A stretch of DNA of 8,778 nucleotides from Candidatus Hodarchaeota archaeon (lineage in GTDB: Archaea > Asgardarchaeota > Heimdallarchaeia > Hodarchaeales > Hodarchaeaceae), in the NCBI GenBank assembly GCA_016839665.1, contig JAEOTU010000231.1, positions 1-8,778 on the forward strand. The letters run 5' to 3'. This document shows, piece after piece, positions 1-6,373 of this stretch (positions are counted from its first letter, which is position 1; every line of letters begins with the position of its first letter). The translations under genes were made by a program, and so were the position numbers. The notes beneath the pieces were generated by a model. That model was not told the origin of the DNA. It was given only the letters and a program-made list of their open reading frames with translations, and did not search any database.

Positions 1-362
1 ATTTTTACCTCTTTTTGGCTATCTTTGGCGTGATGATGCCTTCGAAGAATGATTGGTGTTTTATCTTTAACACACTTCTGTTGTCGTTGAAAATTCGGCC
101 CATTTATATCAATTATTCTATTGTAGTCTACATCGTATTTACAGTGGATTCTTTCTGGCGAACGGCAGACTTTTTTCTCGCAATCCTTGCGGGAATGATC
201 ATGTTTCTTCTTTATTTAGGCGGGTTATTTGCGGTTGCTATTATTGCACAGCGGGGGAAACTCCGAGATCCACAAATTTTCTTTGTTCCCTACAAGACAC
301 AAAAGCCCACAGGGGTTAGTTTTCCCGAAGTGGAAGATTTTGAGGACTGGGAGGATCTATAG
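1..362 (+). CDS. C-terminal part of an unidentified multi-pass membrane protein (5' end outside the window)
   Basis: The reading frame is open from the left edge of the window (first complete codon at position 3) to a TAG stop at 360-362, so the gene very likely begins upstream. A TTG at 15 is the first possible start inside the window, but it lies in the middle of a hydrophobic segment and has no ribosome binding site, so I do not believe it. The visible part has a hydrophobic stretch at the very start, a short MPSKNDW loop, and then two or three more membrane segments; the last is rich in Leu, Ile, Phe and Gly. It ends in a soluble tail that turns acidic (EDFEDWEDL). I do not recognise the family, and no catalytic motif such as HExxH is visible in this part. 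The next gene is convergent, so this one is the end of its own transcription unit. Confidence 0.7.
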   Translation, partial: FYLFLAIFGVMMPSKNDWCFIFNTLLLSLKIRPIYINYSIVVYIVFTVDSFWRTADFFLAILAGMIMFLLYLGGLFAVAIIAQRGKLRDPQIFFVPYKTQKPTGVSFPEVEDFEDWEDL

Positions 363-425
363 TACCTCGGACAGTTTCTATTGTTTATTTTCTCCATAAA
401 GGTAATTTTCGCAAAGAAATATAAC

Positions 426-434
426 TTTTTTTTT
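426..434 (+). terminator. Poly-T terminator after the left-edge membrane protein gene
   Basis: Nine consecutive T residues, followed by CTT, lie 64 nt after the stop codon on the + strand. Archaeal RNA polymerase commonly terminates at such T-runs without a hairpin. The site sits in the 111-nt space between two convergent genes, where a terminator is expected. No equivalent T-run is seen in the minus-strand direction after trm1. Confidence 0.6.
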
Positions 435-473
435 CTTATAGGTATGTAAGAGGATTATAACAGCAGTTAATGA

Positions 474-1652
474 TTATAACGCTAGCAGACTAATAATTGA
501 GCATACTTCGGGTTCTTGAGCATCCGTTTTGAAGCTGGTTCCGGAATAATGACTCTTCGCGCATTTATACCCTGAATCGTTCAAAGATTTTGCGATCTGT
601 TCTATTGGAGGCACTCGAATTCCCATTTTTTTAGCTAGTGTTGGAATGTCAAAAGACCAAGGAATATCCAGAGACGATTCTTCAATCATTTTCGGTAGAA
701 TTCTCAGAAGTCTTTTCTTGGTTCCTAATTTTTGTAAATGGTTATCCTGGAGCATGGAAGTCAAGTATTCTGGATTTTGAATCTTCCCAAGATATACAGG
801 ACCTACTCTGACTGTATTTGGACTGTCACAAACGTGACATCCTGAATTTTTCTTTCCTAAAGTACTTGTAAATCTAGTTTGACAATTTTTGCAATAATTA
901 ATGAAGCCCGTTTGATCCAAAACACGATCTACCCCCCTGTTACGTAACAGAAAACAACGAATGAAATGTCTGTGATAAAAAGATAAAATTGGGATAAGAG
1001 ACTGATCTAAAGTTAATCCAACATGTTGGATACCCGTTATCAGGAATCTTGTAGCCATTTCGTGGACATTACCAATACGCTCATCAAACTGACTAATACA
1101 ATATTTAGCATAAAGAGCTCGAGGATATAGTCCAACAAGACTGGCCAAGTCTGTTGCTGTAAATGCAAGAAGTCCTTGAAGGTTAACCGATTTAATGCTA
1201 TTTTGTGCGAACGGAATAGGCGTTCCAAAGGGATCAATATCAGCAAAATCAAAAATAATGTTTTTTTCATTAAGAGATTGGAGGAAAGCGTTGCAATCCA
1301 TGTTGAAGAGACGGATCTTTTCTGCATGAGCGTTTGAAAGAAGTTCAATGTTTTTTTGAGCAATTTTAACAGCTTTTAAATTGATGTCATTACAATAAAT
1401 ACTCGAAGAAGGTGTCTCCAAAGCGTAGCGGGCACTCCGTACCCCTGTTCCACATAAAGGTTCACATACTGTCAAATTTATTTCTGTATTCTCCCGTCCA
1501 TACGCACGAAGAGCCAAAACTGAGAAATCACGATTAATTTCTTGATGAAAATTAAAGAAAACATCGTCTGATCGTCTAGGAATATGAACTTTAGTCTTAG
1601 GATCTGGAATGAGAAAAGTTCCCAGGCCTTCTTGGATTTCAACAAGTTTCAT
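474..1652 (-). CDS. trm1: tRNA (guanine26-N2)-dimethyltransferase Trm1
   Basis: Trm1 uses S-adenosylmethionine (SAM) to methylate N2 of G26 at the hinge between the D and anticodon arms of tRNA. The predicted protein has 392 residues, normal for archaeal Trm1. The SAM motif I CEPLCGTGVRSARYALE is at about residues 63-79 and an acidic motif II (CNDINLKA) near 87-94. The family-typical catalytic loop DPFGTP is at 140-145, followed by GLLAFTATDLASLVGLYPRA at 160-179. Four cysteines (C254, C257, C272, C275) form the probable zinc site of the C-terminal domain. The end carries the family signature SHYSGTSFKTDA (367-378). The frame stays open to a possible start at 1850, but that would overlap ftsJ by 179 nt. 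The ATG at 1652 lies 19 nt after the ftsJ stop and gives the family N-terminus (VEIQEGLGTFLIPDP), so I chose it. It is probably co-transcribed with ftsJ. Confidence 0.95.
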   Translation of the reverse strand: MKLVEIQEGLGTFLIPDPKTKVHIPRRSDDVFFNFHQEINRDFSVLALRAYGRENTEINLTVCEPLCGTGVRSARYALETPSSSIYCNDINLKAVKIAQKNIELLSNAHAEKIRLFNMDCNAFLQSLNEKNIIFDFADIDPFGTPIPFAQNSIKSVNLQGLLAFTATDLASLVGLYPRALYAKYCISQFDERIGNVHEMATRFLITGIQHVGLTLDQSLIPILSFYHRHFIRCFLLRNRGVDRVLDQTGFINYCKNCQTRFTSTLGKKNSGCHVCDSPNTVRVGPVYLGKIQNPEYLTSMLQDNHLQKLGTKKRLLRILPKMIEESSLDIPWSFDIPTLAKKMGIRVPPIEQIAKSLNDSGYKCAKSHYSGTSFKTDAQEPEVCSIISLLAL

Positions 1653-1671
1653 TTCTTTGTCTACCAGCGAT

Positions 1672-2325
1672 TTACTCGTCCAATACAAGATAGTTTTGAT
1701 TATACTGTTTTTTATTCCTATTTTTACTTTCTGTAGCGATAATGTAAGTTTCAGCGCTTTCCTTTCGTGACGTCGCGGGTTTGAAAATTTTAATCTTGTT
1801 GTAGGATGCTTTGATCTTCTGTAGGAGTTCTGGAAGGTATTCTCCCTCAAAAACCTTGGTAAGAAACTTTTCAGCTAGAAAGTAATTTGAAATCCCCAAA
1901 GCTACTTCAGCTAGCCATACTTGACGTGCATGATCTGTAGCCCAGTGCCCAGAAACATTTGGAGAACAATCAGCTAGAACAGTGATTTCATTATTAACTC
2001 GGTATTTCTCTATACTTCGTTGAAGTTGGAGAACGGTTGATAATTTTGCAATATCGCCTTTTATAATATCAGTAATGTTTGGGATTGCTTTAACACGTGC
2101 AATGTCTACTAAAAAAATTCGAGCTTTTCCTTGTGTTTGATCTCGGGCTATCTGTGAGAAACCTCCTGGAGCTCCACATAAATCAATAACTATTTGCTCT
2201 ACATCAAATATCTTAAACTTCCTATCAATTTGGAGAAGTTTATATGCAGCTCGGCTCCTGTAACCCTCACTTTTCGCTTTTTTGGTGTACACATCTCTTT
2301 TTTTTCGCAGATATTGCACCCTCAT
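1672..2325 (-). CDS. rlmE: FtsJ/RlmE-family RNA 2'-O-ribose methyltransferase
   Basis: This is a SAM-dependent ribose 2'-O-methyltransferase of the RrmJ/Trm7 family, 217 residues from the ATG at 2325. The N-terminal family block GYRSRAAYKLLQID is at 21-34 and the SAM loop DLCGAPGGFSQ at 48-58. The K-D-K-E catalytic tetrad is complete: K29, D119 (in LADCSPNVSG), K157 (in FLTKVFEGE) and E192 (in SRKESAETY). Bacterial members modify 23S rRNA (Um2552), while eukaryotic Trm7 modifies the tRNA anticodon loop. Placement directly before trm1 makes tRNA a reasonable substrate here, but the sequence cannot decide this. The frame is open 31 codons further upstream to a TTG at 2418. I prefer the ATG because family proteins begin near the RKKRDVY block. 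The start region is duplicated at 3558-3658. Confidence 0.93.
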   Translation of the reverse strand: MRVQYLRKKRDVYTKKAKSEGYRSRAAYKLLQIDRKFKIFDVEQIVIDLCGAPGGFSQIARDQTQGKARIFLVDIARVKAIPNITDIIKGDIAKLSTVLQLQRSIEKYRVNNEITVLADCSPNVSGHWATDHARQVWLAEVALGISNYFLAEKFLTKVFEGEYLPELLQKIKASYNKIKIFKPATSRKESAETYIIATESKNRNKKQYNQNYLVLDE

Positions 2326-2361
2326 CGGATCTGTAGAATGACTAACGAAGAAAGATTTCTC
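2261..2361 (-). repeat. Direct repeat copy A: leader and first codons of ftsJ
   Basis: This is the intact copy of an imperfect direct repeat of 101 nt whose second copy lies at 3558-3658 in the same orientation, 1,297 nt away. The segment 2361-2308 aligns without gaps to 3658-3605, with 42 of 54 positions identical by my hand count. Shared blocks include GAGAA.TCTTTCTTC, ACAGATCC and TGAGGGTGC.ATAT.TG. The rest aligns with small gaps down to the codons for the AKSEG block of FtsJ. Copy A covers the 36 nt before the ATG and about 21 codons after it. Confidence 0.8.
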
Positions 2362-2486
2362 AAATTCAAACCATACATCAATGAATCTATTTCCTCTACT
2401 CAATAAGTTAATTTCCAATAATCTTCTGTGTCAGCTGGGACATAGGTTTAAAGACGAATAGGAAGAATCTCCGATAAACCTGATAC
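2326..2486 (-). promoter_or_regulatory. Intergenic leader between the membrane protein gene and ftsJ
   Basis: This 161-nt stretch separates the stop of the duplicated membrane protein from the ATG of ftsJ. It is AT-rich but I see no convincing TATA box or strong Shine-Dalgarno sequence. The best ribosome-binding candidate is weak. The 36 nt nearest the ATG belong to the direct repeat. The ftsJ frame has no stop codon from a TTG at 2418 to the ATG, so a longer N-terminus is formally possible. Confidence 0.4.
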
Positions 2487-3524
2487 TTATTCCAAAAATC
2501 CAAGTAGAATAAGATTAGAGATAAAATAAAATCCAAGAATAAAAATAATTGACGCTAAAAGAAGTAGAATTTCCTCAAGTCCTAATGTTACCTCTTTCCA
2601 ATTGGGTATACGGACTTTAACTCTATCTAACATTTTATAGACAGAAGATTCTTTATTTTTTATAGAGGCTTTATAGAAGAGCAAAAGAAGATAGATACAA
2701 ACCATTACAGCGAATATGATCCAATATGTTGAAATAAATAGCAAACGAATGCTAAGCTCGTACTCTAATGGTGTAAGATCGCTTTTTGTAAGCCTTATAA
2801 ACTCTGATGGTAAACTTCCTCTGAATAAAAGTGCATTGAATGCTATAATAATGGTAAGGAGGAGATAGATTGCACCTACTAGGTAGACATAGCGGACAGA
2901 GTCGTTCTTGGACTTCTCCCAGGTAGCTATTCCATTAAAAATAAGAAAAAATGAAAAAACTAAGAAACCAGTAGAAATCCACATATTAAGGGATTCAATG
3001 ACAATTGATGGACTAGGATATGAAATAAATCCTACTAAAGCAACGATGGTTAACCAAAGGGCGAAAATTCCAGCCAAAATACCCAAAAAGGCCACTTTTC
3101 GAAGATCAGTAGGAATTTTAATCTCATCTGAGCCAGAATTTTGTCTAGTGTCTTTAATAGAAAAATTGTGTGTTGGAGAAAGATAAAGACAAGCCATATA
3201 CGCAGACGCAAGGATAGCAGTATAGAACCAGAAAATTGGCATATACCAAGAATAATGCGTCCAATTCATCAAGTCCCACGCTATTATCGATCCGCTTTTC
3301 CTTGCTAGTAGTAAAATGGTATCCATCACCTGCGTATAGAGTAGAAACACAATACCAGCTAGATAGGCATTGTGAATGGAATGGTTTTTGGATTTTTCCC
3401 AGAGCCCTATACCTTTCACTATTAGTACTAAATATAATAGACCGATGACTTCAATAAAAGCCCAAAAAGAGAACACCATAATAACTTGCAAGAGATCTGC
3501 CAATTCGTATAAACTGAAATACAT
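2487..3524 (-). CDS. Unrecognised membrane protein with two homologous four-helix halves
   Basis: The 345-residue protein is strongly hydrophobic, with about eight membrane segments, at roughly 11-38, 52-74, 93-116, 143-168, 180-200, 212-234, 259-286 and 315-343. It is built from two similar halves. In the first, GIGLWEKSKN followed by YLAG is at 38-57; in the second, GIATWEKSKN followed by YLVG is at 198-217, an offset of exactly 160 residues. A second shared block, KIPTDLRKVAFLG (136-148) against RIPNWKEVTLG (305-315), precedes the last helix of each half. Each half is therefore helix, WEKSKN loop, helix, helix, polar linker, helix. There is no signal peptide, metal site, GTPase or kinase motif. 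I do not recognise the family and assign no function. The ATG at 3524 begins the first hydrophobic region. The gene lies between two direct repeats derived from the ftsJ start. Confidence 0.85.
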   Translation of the reverse strand: MYFSLYELADLLQVIMVFSFWAFIEVIGLLYLVLIVKGIGLWEKSKNHSIHNAYLAGIVFLLYTQVMDTILLLARKSGSIIAWDLMNWTHYSWYMPIFWFYTAILASAYMACLYLSPTHNFSIKDTRQNSGSDEIKIPTDLRKVAFLGILAGIFALWLTIVALVGFISYPSPSIVIESLNMWISTGFLVFSFFLIFNGIATWEKSKNDSVRYVYLVGAIYLLLTIIIAFNALLFRGSLPSEFIRLTKSDLTPLEYELSIRLLFISTYWIIFAVMVCIYLLLLFYKASIKNKESSVYKMLDRVKVRIPNWKEVTLGLEEILLLLASIIFILGFYFISNLILLGFLE

Positions 3525-3541
3525 GATAATTTATCACGAAT

Positions 3542-3549
3542 CTTTATAG
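3542..3549 (-). promoter_or_regulatory. Possible TATA box of the membrane protein gene
   Basis: On the minus strand the sequence AAAAACTATAAAG lies 17 nt before the ATG at 3524. The TATAAA core resembles an archaeal TATA box. The distance is slightly short for a leaderless transcript beginning at the ATG, so the assignment is tentative. Just upstream are two copies of GGCTAAAT (plus strand ATTTAGCC at 3555-3562 and 3567-3574), 12 nt apart, at the edge of the decayed ftsJ copy. Confidence 0.35.
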
Positions 3550-3557
3550 TTTTTATT

Positions 3558-3658
3558 TAGCCTCTCATTTAGCCTTTTTGGCGTTTAAATCTCTCTTTTC
3601 GGAACAAATATAGCACCCTCAATGGATCTGTTAATTTTTTAAAGAAGAAAGAATTCTC
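3558..3658 (-). pseudogene. Decayed copy of the ftsJ start region (direct repeat copy B)
   Basis: This stretch between srp19 and the membrane protein gene matches the leader and first codons of ftsJ (2361-2261) in the same orientation. Over the best 54 nt, 42 positions are identical by hand count. The position of the ftsJ ATG reads TTG here. Translated in the ftsJ frame it gives ENSFFFKKLTDPLRVLYL, against EKSFFVSHSTDPMRVQYL at the real gene. A TAA stop follows about 13 codons later, and the rest of the methyltransferase is absent. It is a fragment, not a gene. The similarity fades toward the stop of srp19 on one side and toward the promoter of the membrane protein on the other. Confidence 0.75.
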
Positions 3659-3688
3659 GGACAGTTGAGATTATTATAACCGATAACA

Positions 3689-4108
3689 TCATTTTCTACG
3701 CTTTGGACGGAATTTCTGGGTTTTTCCCTTTGTTTCAGGTTTTTTTGTTATACGACGACCGCTCGATATCCTACGCTTTTTCACTTCTTTAACAAGGTCC
3801 TTCTTCTGTTTTTCTAAAGCTGGGCGGATATACGTTTTAATTTCACTACAGAGATCGCTAAGAGTTTCTAATTTTGGTTTCTTTTTCTCAATTAAAATCA
3901 GTCCGTTTGATTCCCACCAATGACGGGGATACGCAGCTTCTTTTCTAACCTCATAATCAAAACCAAGTTTTTCTGCTGCTAAACGTATTTCTGTAATCGT
4001 AGGATTTTCCAATGCTTTTTCAAGAGGTAGGCGGCGGCCCTCTTTTCGTGTAAGTGTTTTATCGAGATATTCGGGATACACAAAATAATGAGTATTATCT
4101 CGCCGCAA
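3689..4108 (-). CDS. srp19: Signal recognition particle subunit SRP19
   Basis: SRP19 binds the two hairpin tips of the 7S RNA and prepares it for SRP54, so that membrane and secreted proteins are targeted co-translationally. The N-terminal part has the family pattern in order: YFVYPEYLD (8-16), TRKEGRRLP (20-28), NPTITEIRLAAEKLGFDYEV (35-54) and AYPRHWWESNGLILIEKKK (59-77). The protein has 139 residues where about 90-100 is usual. The extra part is a basic C-terminal tail from about residue 100, rich in Lys and Arg, that ends in RPKRRK. The start is a TTG with AAGGAG (plus strand 4121-4126) 12 nt upstream; no in-frame ATG is available. It is transcribed divergently from the aIF5B gene. Confidence 0.93.
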   Translation of the reverse strand: MRRDNTHYFVYPEYLDKTLTRKEGRRLPLEKALENPTITEIRLAAEKLGFDYEVRKEAAYPRHWWESNGLILIEKKKPKLETLSDLCSEIKTYIRPALEKQKKDLVKEVKKRRISSGRRITKKPETKGKTQKFRPKRRK

Positions 4109-4333
4109 TATTAATTCATTCTCCTTATTATTGAAGAAATCCCAGATTCCGTCACTTCCCCCTTCTTCCTACCAGCATTAAATTTTTTTCTCCTTCTCCT
4201 TACAAATGAAAAACTCTATAATTTGAATCACAATTCCCTTAATATGACACACAATACCGAATTCTGAGAGTCAGAGAAGTTTTTATAGTCTAAAGTCTTT
4301 TTATTTAATTGCACATGAAATTTCAACACAAAT

Positions 4334-4349
4334 CCCGATACAAATTGAG
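4334..4349 (+). promoter_or_regulatory. CCCGATACA-AATTGAG element upstream of infB
   Basis: CCCGATACAAATTGAG matches CCCGATACACAATTGAG upstream of the S6e gene with a one-base difference in length. It lies 72 nt before the chosen infB start. An AT-rich TATA candidate follows 8 nt later. CAACAC occurs shortly before it, in the position where the S6e copy has TGACACG. A degenerate further copy begins at 4245. I infer a protein-binding site just upstream of the core promoter. Confidence 0.45.
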
Positions 4350-4357
4350 TCCAACAC

Positions 4358-4370
4358 TATTTAATAATAA
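4358..4370 (+). promoter_or_regulatory. Probable TATA box of infB
   Basis: TATTTAATAATAA is the best archaeal TATA-like sequence before the aIF5B gene. A start of transcription about 25 nt downstream would fall near 4388. That gives a leader of roughly 30 nt containing the Shine-Dalgarno sequence GGTGG (4405-4409), 11 nt before the ATG at 4421. Confidence 0.5.
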
Positions 4371-4420
4371 AAAGTATCTCTTGATTGTTAACAAATAGTA
4401 ATCTGGTGGCGAAATATCAA

Positions 4421-6214
4421 ATGACTTCCGATCAAGAACATGTAGGCCAAATGAGAAGTCCTATTACAGTTATTCTAGGCCATGTGGATTCGGGTAAGAC
4501 TAGCTTATTAGATAAAGTTCGCGGTACTGCGGTACAAGCTCGTGAATCAGGAGGGATCACACAACATATTGGTGCTAGCTTCTTTCCTATTGAAACTGTG
4601 AATGCTCTCTGTGGAAGCTTGTTAGACCAATCTAAGAAGAGATTAAAGATCCCAGGAATTCTGATTATTGATACACCTGGTCATTCATCTTTTTACAACC
4701 TTAGAAGCCGGGGAGCTTCTTCAGCTAATTTCGCAATCCTAGTAATAGATGTTCGTCGTGGAATCCAACCCCAAACTGTTGAATCATTACGGATTTTAGT
4801 GAAACAAAAAGTGCCGTTTCTTATAGCAGCCAATAAAATTGATCGTTTGCCTGGTTGGAAAAGCTATCCTGATCTTAATTTAGTAGAATCACTATCTAAG
4901 CAGTCTAAAAGTGCCTTAGAATCTCTCCAATCTATTATCTATGAAATTATGACTGAGCTTAGTCATTTTAACCTGGAACCAGAACGATTTGACCGTATCA
5001 AGAACTTTGCCAAGAAAATTGCCATCATTCCCACTTCTGCCATAACTGGTGAGGGTATTCCCGAAATGTTTCTTGTGTTAGCAAGTCTTACTGAACAATA
5101 TTTGAAAACTCAATTAGAATTACATTTAGACCAAGGAAAAGGCGTAGTTTTAGAAGTGAAGAAGGAAGTAGGAATCGGTACAACGCTAGATGTGATCCTC
5201 TTCGATGGAATCATCAAACAGAATTCCCAAATTGTTCTTGCGGGAAAAAATGGTCCTATTTCGACCTATGTTCGCGCAATATTAGTACCCAAAGAATTGG
5301 ATGAAATTCGTGATCCCCGTAATAAATTTGATAATGTTGAGCAAGCAGTGGCAGCAATTGGAGTCAAATTGGCAGCTCCCAACATCGATGAGGCGATTGC
5401 AGGATCCTCACTTTATGTAACAGAAGAAGACGATGTCGAAAAGGCAATAGCACAGATAGATGAAGAATTAGCAAATATTCTAGTTGAAACTGACGAGGCT
5501 GGAGTAATTGTAAAAGCTGACACATTAGGATCCTTGGAAGCTCTTGTGAATTTTCTAAGAGATTCAAATGTTCAAATTCGATTTGCCTCAGTCGGTGATG
5601 TAACGAAAAAGGATGTTTACCAAGCCTCATTATCTAGAGAGAAAAATCAGTATTATGGGATAATTCTAGGATTTCGCACTGACATACTCCTAGATGCTCA
5701 AGAGGAGGCGAATAAATTAGCGATCCGTATTTTACAAGATGATATCATATATCGTTTAGCAGAGGAGTACGAGGAATATCAATATGAGGTTTCACAGCGT
5801 CTTGCAAAGGAAGCACTCAAAGATATTGTACGTCCTAGTAAAATCAAAGTTTTACCTTACGTTTTCAGACAGAGCAAGCCATGTATTATTGGAATCGAGG
5901 TCTTATCTGGGGTCTTAACTCCTCAAGTGAATCTAGTCAATCGAGAAAACAAAAGAATAGGGCTTTTACAGCAAATTCAAGATAAGGGAAAAAATATTCC
6001 CCAAGCGAAAGTGAGTGAACAGGCAGCTGTAGCTATTAAAGGGCCTACTGTTGGACGTCAAATAAAAGAAGGCGATGAGCTATGGGTAGATGTTCCTGAA
6101 GCCCATGCTAGGAAGATATTAGAAGAAAAACTACTTTCTGGAACTGAAATGGACGCTCTAACTGAACTCATTGAAATAAAACGACGAATTATAAATAAAT
6201 ATTGGGCACAATGA
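4421..6214 (+). CDS. infB: Translation initiation factor aIF5B (IF2 family GTPase)
   Basis: aIF5B is the GTPase that promotes joining of the large ribosomal subunit and stabilises initiator tRNA in the last step of initiation. The protein has 597 residues, normal for archaea. GTPase motifs are G1 GHVDSGKT (20-27), G2 GGITQHIGA (44-52), G3 DTPGH (84-88, with the catalytic His), G4 NKID (138-141) and G5 TSA near 205-207. Beta-barrel domain II follows, then domain III, a long charged helix, and domain IV ending in the family tail IKRRIINKYW. Most archaeal P-loops read GHVDHGKT; here the His is Ser, closer to the eukaryotic GHVDTGKT. I chose the ATG at 4421 because GGTGG lies 11 nt upstream. The frame is open to a TTG at 4385, and an ATG at 4451 (MRSPITVILGHVD) is also possible. 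There is no intein. Confidence 0.96.
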   Translation: MTSDQEHVGQMRSPITVILGHVDSGKTSLLDKVRGTAVQARESGGITQHIGASFFPIETVNALCGSLLDQSKKRLKIPGILIIDTPGHSSFYNLRSRGASSANFAILVIDVRRGIQPQTVESLRILVKQKVPFLIAANKIDRLPGWKSYPDLNLVESLSKQSKSALESLQSIIYEIMTELSHFNLEPERFDRIKNFAKKIAIIPTSAITGEGIPEMFLVLASLTEQYLKTQLELHLDQGKGVVLEVKKEVGIGTTLDVILFDGIIKQNSQIVLAGKNGPISTYVRAILVPKELDEIRDPRNKFDNVEQAVAAIGVKLAAPNIDEAIAGSSLYVTEEDDVEKAIAQIDEELANILVETDEAGVIVKADTLGSLEALVNFLRDSNVQIRFASVGDVTKKDVYQASLSREKNQYYGIILGFRTDILLDAQEEANKLAIRILQDDIIYRLAEEYEEYQYEVSQRLAKEALKDIVRPSKIKVLPYVFRQSKPCIIGIEVLSGVLTPQVNLVNRENKRIGLLQQIQDKGKNIPQAKVSEQAAVAIKGPTVGRQIKEGDELWVDVPEAHARKILEEKLLSGTEMDALTELIEIKRRIINKYWAQ

Positions 6215-6294
6215 CTTACACCAAGCCAAATAAGAATGAAACATAGAATAAAAGGAAACCCGTGCCAGTTAGCAAGCAATTCTGTATTAATGCC

Positions 6295-6307
6295 TTTCTT
6301 TTATTTT
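6295..6307 (+). terminator. T-rich terminator candidate after infB
   Basis: TTTCTTTTATTTT is the only T-rich tract in the + direction after infB, 80 nt past the stop codon. It would separate infB from the S6e operon, which has its own promoter-like region downstream. It is less regular than the T9 run at 426-434. Confidence 0.4.
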
Positions 6308-6373
6308 AAAAGTAATGGGGATCGGAAGAAATATTCATCAAATAAAAGATCTCAAGGTGAAAATTTCAAGGAG

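Larger units (their letters stand above)
4109..4420. promoter_or_regulatory. Divergent promoter region between srp19 and infB
   Basis: This 312-nt stretch holds no gene that I can support. Toward srp19 (minus strand) it contains an AT-rich TATA candidate, AAATTTAATG (plus strand 4176-4185), and the Shine-Dalgarno sequence AAGGAG. Upstream of that TATA candidate is a purine-rich tract on the minus strand (GGAGAAGGAGAAAAAAA, plus strand about 4183-4199). Toward infB it contains a partial element TGACACACAATACCGA (4245-4260), the full element CCCGATACAAATTGAG (4334-4349) and a TATA candidate at 4358-4370. Further T/A-rich boxes at about 4280-4312 could be additional promoters. Confidence 0.55.

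Noticed and set aside
366..376. CTCGGACAGTT also occurs at 3656-3666, beside the ftsJ-like relic
   Set aside because: An 11-base match is expected by chance several times in a window of this size, and the flanks do not align.
453..480. GATTATAAC repeated twice around the trm1 stop codon, with a similar sequence after srp19
   Set aside because: The units are short and AT-rich, and the srp19 match is partial; I cannot separate this from base composition.
1040..1363. Open frame of 107 codons on the minus strand inside trm1
   Set aside because: It lies wholly within the catalytic domain of Trm1 in another frame, has no family features and no ribosome binding site.
1653..1850. Longer N-terminus for Trm1 starting at 1850
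   Set aside because: It overlaps most of the conserved 3' end of ftsJ, and the added residues are basic and unlike Trm1. The ATG at 1652 gives the family N-terminus and normal spacing.
5364..5630. Open frame of 88 codons antisense to infB, and similar antisense frames at 6058-6279, 7089-7271, 7553-7747 and 8460-8696
   Set aside because: They are shadows of well-supported genes, with low-complexity or unremarkable translations and no start signals.
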